A stretch of DNA of 64,000 bases from Eubacterium sp. (GCA_024681515.1 JAILAR010000097.1:17813-81812); one strand, 5' to 3'; positions 49,838-60,056 are shown, counted from the first letter of the stretch. Notes: a model not told the origin generated them from the sequence alone. Numbers and translations: made by a program.

Positions 49838-50878
49838 ATGAAAAGAGAACGAATCAGTGACAATAAAGTACGATTTACACTGGACAGGGAAGATCTGAAA
49901 CTGCGCGATGTCCGGCTTTCGGAGCTTTCCTATGGTTCTTCCAAAGCGAAAGAGCTTTTTGAAGAGCTGATGGAGCTTGCAAGGGAAGACCTTGGATACG
50001 ACATGGAAGCAAAACCTTTTATGGTGGAGGCGATCCCGACGTCGGAGGAAGGGTTGATCGTAAATATCAGTAAGGTTGATGATCCAGAGGAGTTGGATCC
50101 TCGTTTTTCCAGATTCACAAACGGTCTGGAGTACGATCAGAATCCCGGTGAACCCGGGGCGGAAATGGGTCCGATGGATGGGGAAGAGCCGGATCCCTAC
50201 AGTCAGTGGGACGGTCCGGGTTCTGAATATGACGGAGACGGATTTACAGATCTGGATGCCTCCGGACCCGGTGGGGCGGATGACGGAGATGATCCGGAAT
50301 CAGATGGGCCGGGCGGACCGGACAGAAAGCAGGGTCCCGACGGGATCCAGATACAGCAGGGCCCTGAGATCCGGGCGGAATTCAGTATCCCGAAAAACTC
50401 CGAGATCGATCCGAAAGATATCATGAACATGATCGATAATATTGTATCCGGTATAGCCGGTAAGGTGGGGGCAGAGGTCCGGAAGGTTTCAGGAAAAGCA
50501 GGTCCGAACGGTCCGGAAGGTATCATGGGGCCGGACACTCCCGGAGCGAATCCGACATCAAAGAAGCCCGGAGAAGCTGTGCCTGATCCCTTCGCACTGT
50601 ACGAGTTTAAGGATCTGCAGAGTGTGATCCAGGCATCAAAGCTTCTCAGCATGCATTATGACAGTGAGAATGTTCTGTACAAGAATCCCATCAATCACAG
50701 ATATTATCTGTACCTTGGGCGCGAGAGATGCTCGCTGGAAGAATTTGCAAAGGTATGCACGACTCTGAACGAATTCGGCAGCCGCTGCCGTATCTCCTAT
50801 GCAAGCAAAGAGTATTTTGAAGAGCATATGACCGTGATTCTCCGGGATGCGCTGATGCAGCTGGAGGATCTTGCCTGA
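49838..50878 (+). CDS. mecA: Adaptor protein MecA with expanded linker
   Basis: MecA brings substrates such as ComK to the ClpCP protease in Firmicutes. The N-terminal domain (about 1-85) reads MKRERISDNKVRFTLDRED and FMVEAIPTSEEGLIV. The C-terminal ClpC-binding domain (about 250-345) has YEFKDLQSVIQASKLL, YYLYLGR and EEHMTVILRDALMQLEDLA. Between them lies a linker of about 160 residues rich in Gly, Pro and Asp, with GPGG and DGDD, making the protein 346 residues compared with about 220 in Bacillus. Confidence 0.88.
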   Translation: MKRERISDNKVRFTLDREDLKLRDVRLSELSYGSSKAKELFEELMELAREDLGYDMEAKPFMVEAIPTSEEGLIVNISKVDDPEELDPRFSRFTNGLEYDQNPGEPGAEMGPMDGEEPDPYSQWDGPGSEYDGDGFTDLDASGPGGADDGDDPESDGPGGPDRKQGPDGIQIQQGPEIRAEFSIPKNSEIDPKDIMNMIDNIVSGIAGKVGAEVRKVSGKAGPNGPEGIMGPDTPGANPTSKKPGEAVPDPFALYEFKDLQSVIQASKLLSMHYDSENVLYKNPINHRYYLYLGRERCSLEEFAKVCTTLNEFGSRCRISYASKEYFEEHMTVILRDALMQLEDLA

Positions 50879-50898
50879 GACTGTGCATCATACAGAAA

Positions 50899-50947
50899 AA
50901 TCCCCCGACGACTTTGCCTGATTGCAGATTCGTCGGGGGATTCTTTT
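50899..50947. terminator. Bidirectional terminator between mecA and tkt
   Basis: AATCCCCCGACGA pairs with TCGTCGGGGGATT around an 18-nt loop, A-run before, TTCTTTTG after. Confidence 0.9.
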
Positions 50948-51008
50948 GTCTACTGTCTGCGCGGGAACAAGTACTGATCCCGTTTTTTTACTGTGGATCG
51001 TGTTTCAG

Positions 51009-52997
51009 TCAGAACTGTGCCTTTACTGCATCCACGACTGCCTCTGTGGTGATCCCGAATTTCGGGAACAGCAGTCCGGCCGGTGCGGAAGCTCCGAAGG
51101 AGGTCATGCCAACGACCTTGCCGGTGAGACCTACATACCGCTCCCAGCCGAAGGTGGTGAGTGCCTCTACTGCGACACGCTTCGTAACGGCTGCAGGAAG
51201 AACGGACTCTTTATACTCCGCGGACTGATCATTGAACAGGTCCATGCACGGCATGCTGACTACCCGGGCATCGATTCCGTCGGCCAGGAGCCTTTGACGT
51301 GCCTCTACTGCCAGCTGAACCTCGGAACCGGTTGCAATGAGGATCGCATCCGGCGTTTCCTTTGTGCTGTCTTCCAGGATATAAGCGCCCTTCAGGGCTT
51401 CTTTGGAGGAACCGGACAGCTGCGGCAGATTCTGACGGGTCAGAACCAGTGCACAGGGGGTGGTCTTGCTGGTCACTGCGTAGTACCATGCAGCAGCGGT
51501 CTCGGTAGCGTCTGCCGGGCGGAACGCATAGAAGTTCGGCATGGCACGGAACATAGCCAGCTGCTCGATGGGTTCATGGGTCGGGCCGTCTTCACCGACG
51601 CCGATACTGTCATGGGTAAGCACATAGGTAAGAGGTGCCTGCATCAGAGCGGACAATCTTGCCATCGGCTTTACATAGTCGCTGAATACGAAGAAGGTGG
51701 AAACGAAAGGACGAAGTCCGCCGTGGAGCCAGATACCGTTTCCGATGGCAGCCATGGCAAGCTCACGTACGCCGAAATGCAGATTGCTTCCTTCCGGAGT
51801 CTCCTTTGAGAAATCACCCAGATCCTTCATGTAGGTCTTGGTGGACGGAGCCAGATCCGCTGCACCGCCGAAGAAGTTGGGGATTCTGTCCTTCATGTAG
51901 TTGATGATCTTGCCGGACAGATTTCTTGTGGCTTCCGGCTTGTCCGCCATGTTCCAGAACGCATCGTCATCATAGAGGACCTCGGCGCTGTTTTCGTCAT
52001 GGTACTTTGCCCAAAGCTCTGCCATCTCCGGAAATGCCTTCTTATATTCTTCAAACAGGGTGTTCCAGGCATCCTCTGTCTTTGCCTTCTCGGAAACGAT
52101 TCCTGCGATATGGTCATAAATGTCCTGCGGAACTGCAAACGGGGTGGAATCTTCCCAACCCAGGTTCTCACGGAGAGCAGCCACGTTCTCAACGCCCAGA
52201 GGCTCACCGTGTGCGGAAGCCTTGCCTTCCTTTGCCGGGCAGCCGGCACCGATCTTCGTCTTGATCTCGATCATGGACGGACGTGTGGTATCTGCCTTTG
52301 CCTCTTCAATGGCAGCCAGGATGGCATCCGGATCATTTCCGTCCTCTACACGGAGGGTCTGGAATCCAAACGCTTCAAAGCGCTTCTGTACGGACTCACG
52401 GAATGCGATGTTGGTGCCGCCTTCGATGGAAATGTCATTGGAATCGTAGAGGACGATCAGTTTGGAGAGCCCCAGGGTTCCGGCCAGAGAGAAGGCCTCG
52501 TAGGAGATACCCTCCATCATGCAGCCGTCGCCGCCCAGTACATATGTATAGTGATCCACAACCGGGAAACCGTCCTTGTTGAAGACAGAGGCCAGGTGCT
52601 TCTCAGCCATTGCCATGCCCACAGCCATAGCCATACCGGCGCCCAGCGGGCCTGTGGTGGCTTCGACACCTACGGTGTGGCGATACTCCGGATGACCGGG
52701 AGTCAGGGAGTCCAGCTGGCGGAAGTTTGCCAGATCTTCGGTGGTCAGTCCGTAGCCAAAGAGATGCAGAAGAGAATAGAGCAGCATGGAGCCGTGTCCG
52801 CCGGACAGGATGAACCTGTCGCGGTTCTCCCACTTCGGATCCTTCGGATTGTGGTTCATAACCTTGCTCCACAGGGTGTAGGCTGCAGGAGCAGCACCCA
52901 GCGGAAGGCCCGGATGTCCGGAATTTGCCTTCTGAATAGCGTCAGCGGACAGGATACGGATTGCGTTAATGGCACGGGTATCGATTGAATTTGACAT
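51009..52997 (-). CDS. tkt: Transketolase
   Basis: Transketolase moves two-carbon units between sugar phosphates in the pentose phosphate pathway, using thiamine diphosphate. The 662-residue protein is full length. It has SGHPGLPLGAAP near the N-terminus, SGGHGSMLLYSLLHLFGY, the ThDP/metal motif GGDGCMMEGISYEA with YDSND, HGEPLG, and the second-domain THDSIGVGEDGPTHEP. I chose the start at 52997, with AAAGGA upstream on the minus strand; a long in-frame extension to 53234 lacks coding character. The antisense frames inside are shadows. Confidence 0.97.
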   Translation of the reverse strand: MSNSIDTRAINAIRILSADAIQKANSGHPGLPLGAAPAAYTLWSKVMNHNPKDPKWENRDRFILSGGHGSMLLYSLLHLFGYGLTTEDLANFRQLDSLTPGHPEYRHTVGVEATTGPLGAGMAMAVGMAMAEKHLASVFNKDGFPVVDHYTYVLGGDGCMMEGISYEAFSLAGTLGLSKLIVLYDSNDISIEGGTNIAFRESVQKRFEAFGFQTLRVEDGNDPDAILAAIEEAKADTTRPSMIEIKTKIGAGCPAKEGKASAHGEPLGVENVAALRENLGWEDSTPFAVPQDIYDHIAGIVSEKAKTEDAWNTLFEEYKKAFPEMAELWAKYHDENSAEVLYDDDAFWNMADKPEATRNLSGKIINYMKDRIPNFFGGAADLAPSTKTYMKDLGDFSKETPEGSNLHFGVRELAMAAIGNGIWLHGGLRPFVSTFFVFSDYVKPMARLSALMQAPLTYVLTHDSIGVGEDGPTHEPIEQLAMFRAMPNFYAFRPADATETAAAWYYAVTSKTTPCALVLTRQNLPQLSGSSKEALKGAYILEDSTKETPDAILIATGSEVQLAVEARQRLLADGIDARVVSMPCMDLFNDQSAEYKESVLPAAVTKRVAVEALTTFGWERYVGLTGKVVGMTSFGASAPAGLLFPKFGITTEAVVDAVKAQF

Positions 52998-53177
52998 GGC
53001 AGAGTCCTTTCTGAAATTGAGCATACGGATCTTATTGATCCCTCTATGTTTGCAAAGTCGGTGCGCTGCTGCCAAAAACCGATGAGGCAGATGATATCGA
53101 TTGCCTTGATCTGTATCGTTGATGACGGAAATCGATGGACAGTCCCGGTTCGCAGGCGGCAGACAGCGACCATGCAC

Positions 53178-53206
53178 AGTATAGCATAAAACACGATCCA
53201 AAAAAA
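53178..53206 (-). promoter_or_regulatory. Candidate tkt promoter
   Basis: On the minus strand an extended -10 TGCTATACT (TATACT at 53183-53178) lies about 180 bp before the start; the -35 (TTTTTT) is poor. Confidence 0.5.
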
Positions 53207-53392
53207 GATGGAGAAGCAGAATTCCTGCTTGCATAATTGTAAAGAAATGCTTTTATAAATCGACATTTTATTGTAGTATGGACAGTGGGGCATGTTGCCC
53301 TTTAGACGAGGCAGAAGCGGTAATCAGATACAATGATCGGTTATAGCGGATATAACGATCATAAAACCGGGCAGAGGGTATGAGCAGAAGGT

Positions 53393-56158
53393 ATGAACAA
53401 GAAGAAACGAGAGGGACATGAGAGCGTCCATACGGATCTCTTTCAATCCGCGCAACTGAATATTTTGATCAGCTACACATTGTTTGCGTTGGTTCTGATC
53501 GGTGAGTCCTTTCTTTTAAGCTGGGAGATCTGGGCCGTGATCCTGATCGTTATCGGCGTAGGTGTCAGCTGGGGACTGCATTTGATGAACCTGCTGACGC
53601 AGAGTTCCAGGATCTGGGTGTATTCCATTCTTATGATGTGCACCTTCTTTTTCTATGGGATCCATTCCACCAGTACCTTCGATCTGGCCATCGTCATGTC
53701 GGCCGTCATCGTTCTGTATACGCTGTCCGGCGTCAGAAATATGATCACCCTGTGTCAGATCACGTATTTCGGTACCATGGTTTACGAGATCCTGAATCTG
53801 ATCCATGAGGGGCAGGAATTCGATGCCCTGGTCATCAGCAGGATCCTTCTGCATTGTTTTATGATCTTTATGATCGGGCAGTTTGCGAAGACCATCATCG
53901 AGCGCTGGTCGGCGGTGCTTCGCAGATCCAAGGGAGAAGTGGAGAAGCTGACGGACGCAACGGACCGTCTGAATGATTTCCTTGCAAATGTTTCCCATGA
54001 GCTTCGGACTCCGGTCAATGCGGTGATCGGTCTTACGGGGATCTGCATCGACAAAGAAAAGGATCCGGAGATCCGGAAGGATCTGGAGGAGGTACGGGAG
54101 GCAGGACACCGGGTATCCGACCAGATCAGTGATATCCTGGATTATTCCGAGATCGATCGAAATGAACTGGCAGTGAACAGCGAGGATTATATGCTGTCCT
54201 CGGTGCTGCATGATCTTGTGGTGGAACTCCGGATCCTGAAAGCGAAGGAGCTGGAGCTGGTGATCGATGTGGATCCGGCGATCCCGGCCATGATGAACAC
54301 GGATGTCAGCAAGCTGAAGAAGATCCTGCGGGCACTGATCTCCAACGGATTAAAATATACCAAAGAAGGCGGCGTGTATGTCCGCATCACCTCGGAACCT
54401 CAGGACTACGGCGTCAATCTTCGGATCGAAGTCACGGATACCGGTATCGGTATGAGTGAGGAGGAACTGGAACGGATCACGGAACGGTTCTATCAGGCGG
54501 ATTCCGGTCGGACCCGCTCGGCCGGCGGTCTGGGTCTCGGAATCTGCATCGTGTCCGGTTTTGTGGCGGCACTGGGCGGATTCATGACCATTTCCAGTAA
54601 AAAGGGAGTGGGGACCAAGGTGCATGTCAGCCTGCCTCAGAAGGTGGTGGATCATGCAAGCTGCATGTCGGTAGCTTCCCGGGAGAAGCTGTGCATCGGC
54701 GCGTTCCTGCATTTTGACAAATACCCCAATCCGAACGTTCGTGAATACTATAATTCCATGGTTCTGAACATTGTAAACGGGCTCGGTGTGCAGATGCACC
54801 GCGTGGATAATGTGGAAAATCTTCGCCGTCTGGTGGAATCCACGAAGCTGACGCATCTGTTCGTGGCCGAAGAGGAGTACCATGCCAGTGCGGGTCTGGT
54901 GGAGGAACTGGCGAAGCGCATGGTGGTGGCGGTGGTTGCTGATGACGGATTCAAGCTGCCGGCGGATTCCTGGGCAAAGCTTTTGGAGAAGCCGTTCTAC
55001 TGCTTCCCCGTGACCACCATTCTGAATATGACGCTCTCGGAGGATCAGGAGCATAAGGATCAGCGGATGATGCTGCGAGGTGTCCGTGCGCTGGTTGTGG
55101 ATGATGAGCCCATGAATCTTACCGTGGCGAAGAGTATCTTCAAGCGGTACGGTATGGTGGTGACCACGGCGCTGTCCGGCCCGGAATCCATCGAGCTCTG
55201 CAGATCCATGGACTTTGATATCGTGTTCATGGATCATATGATGCATGGCATGGACGGTGTGGAGGCCATGAAGCGGATCCGAAATGATGCACGGAATGCC
55301 GGCAAGGTATTCCCCATCGTTGCGCTGACGGCAAATGCCATGAGTACCGCAAAGCAGATGTTCCTGGCGGAGGGCTTTGACGGTTTCGTCAGCAAGCCCA
55401 TCGAGCTGGAAGAGATGGAGCGGGTGTTAAATAAGATCCTGCCGAAGCAGATGATCACCTATGAAAGCCTTGAAGAGGCGGCGAAACATCCGGCAGCGGA
55501 AGACAAGGAGTCCGGACGTATGCAGGATGCAGCGGAGGAATCCAAAACGCCGAAAACCTCAAAGGCTGCAACCACCGGTGGCTCTGCCATGGATTTCGCG
55601 GAGAGTATGGTGGTGGAAGAAGCGGCCGGCAGGACGGAGAACCTCAGTGTGGACGATGTGACAAATCCGGGAGATGACGATCGGGATTCAAAGCGCCATG
55701 ACGCACCGGATTCCGAAGGGCCGGATGCGGGAGAGAACGCAGGAACGAATACGGGAAAACTTACGGGCTCTACGGATTCGCTTACGCCGCCCCAGGCAGG
55801 CTTATCCCTCGGGGAGCAGCTTCTGGCTCTCGGCGTGAACATGGAAACCGGACTCTACTACTGCAATCAGGACGAGGATTTTTACCGGATGCTCCTGGAG
55901 CAGTATGCCAAGGAAACCGGGGAGAAGATACCGGTGCTGGATGATTTCCTGGCAAAGCAGGAACTCGGGGAGTATGCGATCCGGATCCATTCGGTGAAGA
56001 GCACTTCCAAGATGATCGGTGCAGAGGCACTGTCGGAGGAAGCGCGGAAACTGGAGATGGCGGCCAAGGAAGGCCGCGGAGAGTATATAGAAGAAGCGCA
56101 TGCGGGCGTGATGAAGGAAATACTGCGGATCACGGAAGGGATCCGTCAGCTGCTGTAG
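53393..56158 (+). CDS. Membrane hybrid histidine kinase with receiver and Hpt domains
   Basis: The 921-residue protein has about six transmembrane helices (20-170) and a HisKA domain with the phospho-acceptor H202 in NVSHELRTP. The HATPase domain has DTGIGMSEEE and GGLGLGICIV. A degenerate receiver-like segment (about 425-540) and a true receiver (about 563-685, D614 in FMDHMMHGMDG) follow. After a Ser/Thr/Asp-rich linker comes a C-terminal Hpt domain with H866 in IRIHSVKST. It thus carries a complete phosphorelay; the signal and output are unknown. The ribosome binding site is weak. The next kinase gene starts 14 bp after it. Confidence 0.9.
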   Translation: MNKKKREGHESVHTDLFQSAQLNILISYTLFALVLIGESFLLSWEIWAVILIVIGVGVSWGLHLMNLLTQSSRIWVYSILMMCTFFFYGIHSTSTFDLAIVMSAVIVLYTLSGVRNMITLCQITYFGTMVYEILNLIHEGQEFDALVISRILLHCFMIFMIGQFAKTIIERWSAVLRRSKGEVEKLTDATDRLNDFLANVSHELRTPVNAVIGLTGICIDKEKDPEIRKDLEEVREAGHRVSDQISDILDYSEIDRNELAVNSEDYMLSSVLHDLVVELRILKAKELELVIDVDPAIPAMMNTDVSKLKKILRALISNGLKYTKEGGVYVRITSEPQDYGVNLRIEVTDTGIGMSEEELERITERFYQADSGRTRSAGGLGLGICIVSGFVAALGGFMTISSKKGVGTKVHVSLPQKVVDHASCMSVASREKLCIGAFLHFDKYPNPNVREYYNSMVLNIVNGLGVQMHRVDNVENLRRLVESTKLTHLFVAEEEYHASAGLVEELAKRMVVAVVADDGFKLPADSWAKLLEKPFYCFPVTTILNMTLSEDQEHKDQRMMLRGVRALVVDDEPMNLTVAKSIFKRYGMVVTTALSGPESIELCRSMDFDIVFMDHMMHGMDGVEAMKRIRNDARNAGKVFPIVALTANAMSTAKQMFLAEGFDGFVSKPIELEEMERVLNKILPKQMITYESLEEAAKHPAAEDKESGRMQDAAEESKTPKTSKAATTGGSAMDFAESMVVEEAAGRTENLSVDDVTNPGDDDRDSKRHDAPDSEGPDAGENAGTNTGKLTGSTDSLTPPQAGLSLGEQLLALGVNMETGLYYCNQDEDFYRMLLEQYAKETGEKIPVLDDFLAKQELGEYAIRIHSVKSTSKMIGAEALSEEARKLEMAAKEGRGEYIEEAHAGVMKEILRITEGIRQLL

Positions 56159-56172
56159 ACGGGAGGAACGCT

Positions 56173-58866
56173 TTGAATATCTTTCGTAAGATTAAAGATC
56201 AGATCTTCAATGCAGATGTGCATATCCGGAAGCGGCTGTTCGTGCTCAGCGTGGCTATCACGTTGGTTGCGCTTCTGGTGATCCTCATTGAAGTGATCCT
56301 GACAGATGAAAATGTGCTGGACTGGATCCTGCTGGGCGGCGGCGTCCTGATCACAGGGGTGATCGCCTGGCTTGCAGTAAAATATAACAAGATCAAATTT
56401 GCCGCTATCTGGGTGTCGATATCCATGGGCTTTGTGTACGTGCCCATATCCTTCTTTGCGGGTGGCGGGATCCACGGAGATTCACCGCTCTGGTTCCTGT
56501 TCTCTACGCTGTTTATGAGCATGATCCTCAGCGGAAAGATCAAACTGTTTTTCCTTCTTGCGGAGGCTGCACTGGCCGGCGTATGCTATTACATCGGGTA
56601 TACGTATCCGGAGTATATTCAGCCGAATACAGAGCGGCTGGCGCATCAGTATTCTCTGATCGCGCTGCTTCTGACCGGGCTTGCAGTGAGCCTGATGATC
56701 GAGCTGGAGATCCGCCTGTACATGCGGGAGAGCAGGCGCGCAGACGAGCAGAAGAAGGAGATCGAAGCCCTGAATGCTTCGCAGAATCAGTTTTTCTCCA
56801 GCATGAGCCACGAGATCCGTACGCCGATCAATACCATTATCGGACTCAACGAGATGATCCTTCGCGAGGACATCTCCGACGAGGTTGCAGAGGATGCGGC
56901 AAATATCCGTGCATCCAGCAAGATGCTCCTCAGCCTGATCAATGATATCCTGGATATGTCCAAATTCGAGTCCGGGCGGATGCAGCTGACGGAAACCACC
57001 TATCAGCTCAGTACCATGCTGTCGGATCTGGTGGGTATGTTCTGGCTTCGGGCCAAGGAGAAGGGACTGGAATTTCATGTGAATGTATCGCCGGACCTTC
57101 CGGTGGATCTGGTGGGCGATGACGTGCGGATCCGGCAGGTGCTGATCAACGTCCTGAACAATGCCATAAAATATACGAAGGAAGGCTCTGTGTCGCTCTC
57201 CGTTCAGTGCGGTGCGGTAACGGAAGAACGGGCGAATCTGATTTTCTCGGTAGAGGATACCGGTATGGGGATCAAGAAAGAGGATATTCCTTATCTGTTC
57301 ACGGCTTTCAAACGTGTGGATGAGGAACACAACCGGCACATCGAAGGAACCGGTCTGGGTCTTTCTATTGTGAAGAATCTGGTAGATCTGATGGGAGGTT
57401 CCGTAAAGGTCAACAGTATCTATACGGAAGGCTCCACATTTATCATCGAGATCCCGCAGAAGCTGGCGGGGCAGCGGCGGATCGGCGAGACCGATCTGGA
57501 GAAGAAGCATGCCACAACGCGGGCGGAAGGATACAAACAGCGCTTTGAGGCGCCGGAAGCAAGGGTACTGGTTGTAGATGATAACGCTTCCAATCTGATG
57601 GTAGTGACAAAGCTGCTCCGCAGCACCAAGATCCGGATCGATACCGCTTCCGGTGGTGAAGAGGCTCTCCGGAAGACCATCAATACGGCCTATCATGTGA
57701 TCTTCATGGATCATCTGATGCCGGAAATGGACGGTATCGAGGCATTTCAGGCGATCCGAAACCAGACCGGCGGACTCTGCAAGGCATCCAAGGTGGTGAT
57801 CCTGACTGCAAATGCAGATGAGGAAAACCGTGCGCTGTATGAGAAAGAAGGCTTTGACGGATATCTGACCAAGCCGGTGACCGGAGATCAGCTGGAAACC
57901 GAACTGGTCCGCCTGCTGCCGGCAAGTATGGTTTATATGACCGGTGATAACGGAGAGATCCTGGAGGAGACGGTCTCCTGGATGAAGAGCAGCCGGGCAC
58001 GGAGACAGGTGGCGATCACTACCGAGAGTGTGGCGGATCTGCCGGAGGAACTGGTGAAACGCTATGACATCGGGGTCCTGCCCCATAAGGTCCGCACCGG
58101 AGAAGGGATTTTCAAGGACGGTCTGGACATCGATACCCGCGGGGTACTCAGGTACATGGAGGCTCCGGACAACCAGGTACAGCCGCTGGCACCGGACGTA
58201 AAGGAACACGAAGCTTTCTTTGCAAAGACGCTGACCGGCGCAAATAATATCATCCACATTTCCATCTCCGAAGAAGTGGAGCAGAGCGGCTGTCCCATTG
58301 CAAGAGAGGCGGCGGATGCCTTTGAAAATGTAACCGTTTTTGATTCCGGACATCTCTCCAGCGGACAGGGTCTGCTGGCACTGGCGGCCGCCCGGGCAGC
58401 GGAGGAGGGCCGTAGCCAGGAGGAGATCCTGGAGATCCTGAAGAAGGAGAAACGCAGGATCCACACCAGCTTTATCGTGGATAATATGGACTTTCTGGCC
58501 CGGACGAAGCAGGTGGGTCCGAAGATCGCAAACGTTACAAAGGCCCTGATGCTGAGACCTGTGCTGGCGTTAAAGCACGGGAAGATGACGGTGTCCGATG
58601 TGAAGATGGGATCCAGGGAGGATGCATGGAGGAAGTATATCCATACATGTCTCCGGTATCCCGGAAAGATTGACAGAAGTATTCTTTTCGTGACCTATGT
58701 CGGACTGACCCGGAAGGATATGGACTGGATACGGGAAGAGATCGAGAAGAAGATGAAATTCGATGAAATCTACTTCCAGCCGGCATCCCCGGCCATCGCG
58801 TCCAACTGCGGACCGGGCACTTTCGGACTGTTGTTCCGCGGTGCGGATTCCGCCGGCGAGTACTAA
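56173..58866 (+). CDS. Membrane hybrid histidine kinase-receiver fused to a DegV domain
   Basis: The 897-residue protein has about six transmembrane helices (22-185), HisKA with H213 in SMSHEIRTP, and HATPase (DTGMGIKKED, GTGLGLSIV). A receiver domain (about 465-590, D513 in FMDHLMPEMDG) follows. From about residue 613 the sequence is a full-length DegV domain of 280 residues: VAITTESVADLPEELVKRYD, GLDIDTRGVLRYM, FVTYVGL and ASNCGPGTFGLLF. DegV proteins bind fatty acids; some (FakB) present them to a kinase. No DegV fusion to a sensor kinase is known to me. The start is a TTG with GGGAGG upstream. Confidence 0.9.
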   Translation: MNIFRKIKDQIFNADVHIRKRLFVLSVAITLVALLVILIEVILTDENVLDWILLGGGVLITGVIAWLAVKYNKIKFAAIWVSISMGFVYVPISFFAGGGIHGDSPLWFLFSTLFMSMILSGKIKLFFLLAEAALAGVCYYIGYTYPEYIQPNTERLAHQYSLIALLLTGLAVSLMIELEIRLYMRESRRADEQKKEIEALNASQNQFFSSMSHEIRTPINTIIGLNEMILREDISDEVAEDAANIRASSKMLLSLINDILDMSKFESGRMQLTETTYQLSTMLSDLVGMFWLRAKEKGLEFHVNVSPDLPVDLVGDDVRIRQVLINVLNNAIKYTKEGSVSLSVQCGAVTEERANLIFSVEDTGMGIKKEDIPYLFTAFKRVDEEHNRHIEGTGLGLSIVKNLVDLMGGSVKVNSIYTEGSTFIIEIPQKLAGQRRIGETDLEKKHATTRAEGYKQRFEAPEARVLVVDDNASNLMVVTKLLRSTKIRIDTASGGEEALRKTINTAYHVIFMDHLMPEMDGIEAFQAIRNQTGGLCKASKVVILTANADEENRALYEKEGFDGYLTKPVTGDQLETELVRLLPASMVYMTGDNGEILEETVSWMKSSRARRQVAITTESVADLPEELVKRYDIGVLPHKVRTGEGIFKDGLDIDTRGVLRYMEAPDNQVQPLAPDVKEHEAFFAKTLTGANNIIHISISEEVEQSGCPIAREAADAFENVTVFDSGHLSSGQGLLALAAARAAEEGRSQEEILEILKKEKRRIHTSFIVDNMDFLARTKQVGPKIANVTKALMLRPVLALKHGKMTVSDVKMGSREDAWRKYIHTCLRYPGKIDRSILFVTYVGLTRKDMDWIREEIEKKMKFDEIYFQPASPAIASNCGPGTFGLLFRGADSAGEY

Positions 58867-58877
58867 ACATTGGCAAC

Positions 58878-58914
58878 GAGCCATGAATGGCTCAAGGTAT
58901 TGAATAAAGGGAGG
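58878..58914 (+). repeat. Leader element copy before the CW-repeat gene
   Basis: GAGCCAT-GA-ATGGCTC hairpin, AAGGTATTGAATAAA, GGGAGG, start at 58923. It resembles the copy before lemA. Confidence 0.75.
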
Positions 58915-58922
58915 ACCTCCAT

Positions 58923-60056
58923 ATGACTAAACGAAGATCAGGCGCAAAGCGTCGCGTTCTTACATTTCTTCTTTGTTTCATGCTGGCTTTCAGCAGCTTC
59001 CAGATCGCAATGCCGGGAGAGGCCTATGCAGCAGTGGAACTCACACTGCAGCCTTACTTCCGGAATCTCAGCGACAGTGAAAAGGCAACCCTTCGGGGGA
59101 TCATAAATACGGAGACTGCGGGCTGCACCACGCGTTTGGAGAAGATCCTGGCGATCCATGACTGGATGGTGAAGAATATCCAGTACGACACAACGCTTGC
59201 GCAGCATACTGCTTCGCAGACCCTCCGGGACCGGATTGCGGTCTGCAGCGGGTATGCGACGCTCTTCTGGAATTTTATGACAGAGATGGGGATTCCCTGC
59301 GAGATCATCTGCGGTGCGGCCGGGCCGAACAGCGAGCATCATGCCTGGAATGAAGTGAAGATGGAAGACGGAAACTGGTATAATATCGATGTTACCTGGG
59401 ACGATCCGCTGGTGAACGGAACCGCGGACTATTCGGACGGGAGAAATCTTCGGTACAAGTATTTTCTGGTGGGATCGAACAACTTTCAGGACCATGCGGG
59501 AAATAACGTTCCCTATGCGGCATCGGCGAAGGACTATGACCTGAAGGGGCTGGTGTATCGCCCGGGCTGGAATCAGGTGGGAACAAAATGGAAGTATTAT
59601 TATGATGCCCATAACTGTCTTGAGGGTACCTGGCTGATGTCAAACGGCGAACGAAAGTATTTCTTTGATGATGACGGTTTCATGGTCACCGGCTGGAAGA
59701 AGATCAATTGGGATTGGTACTATTTCAGCGGCAGCGGGATCCTGCAGCATGGCTGGAAGAAGACCGGTGGAAAATGGTATTACCTGATGCCCGGAAGCGG
59801 ACGGATGGCGACAGGCTGGCTGCAGATCGGCAAGACCTGGTACTACATGGAAGCAGATGGCGCCATGCACACCGGCTGGCTGGAGGACTGGGGAGCCTGG
59901 TACTTCTTCGACGGAAGCGGGAAGATGTGCCTCGGCTGGAAGCAGATCAAAAGCCGCTGGTTCTATTTGATGGGCGGCGGCGCCATGACTACCGGAAAGA
60001 AGAAGATCGGAGGAAAGACCTATACCTTTGACGAGAACGGAGTGTGGGTGAAATAA
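58923..60056 (+). CDS. Secreted transglutaminase-like protein with CW repeats (paralogue 1)
   Basis: The 377-residue protein has a signal peptide ending near GEAYAA (residue 38). A transglutaminase-like domain (about 45-190) follows with a complete triad: C108 in AVCSGYA, H140 in HHAWNEV and D156 in NIDVTWDD. The C-terminal half is a series of about seven cell-wall-binding repeats such as GKWYYLMPGSGRMATGWLQ. It should be held on the cell wall and may act as a protease or crosslinking enzyme. A shorter paralogue is encoded at 60751. It follows the kinase genes after 56 bp. Confidence 0.88.
   Translation: MTKRRSGAKRRVLTFLLCFMLAFSSFQIAMPGEAYAAVELTLQPYFRNLSDSEKATLRGIINTETAGCTTRLEKILAIHDWMVKNIQYDTTLAQHTASQTLRDRIAVCSGYATLFWNFMTEMGIPCEIICGAAGPNSEHHAWNEVKMEDGNWYNIDVTWDDPLVNGTADYSDGRNLRYKYFLVGSNNFQDHAGNNVPYAASAKDYDLKGLVYRPGWNQVGTKWKYYYDAHNCLEGTWLMSNGERKYFFDDDGFMVTGWKKINWDWYYFSGSGILQHGWKKTGGKWYYLMPGSGRMATGWLQIGKTWYYMEADGAMHTGWLEDWGAWYFFDGSGKMCLGWKQIKSRWFYLMGGGAMTTGKKKIGGKTYTFDENGVWVK

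Noticed and set aside
52998..53234. N-terminal extension of transketolase by 79 residues
   Set aside because: The family starts at MSNSIDTRA-like sequence; the extension has no coding character and contains the promoter-like TATACT.
56482..58464. Minus-strand open frame of 660 codons
   Set aside because: It is a shadow of the kinase-DegV gene.
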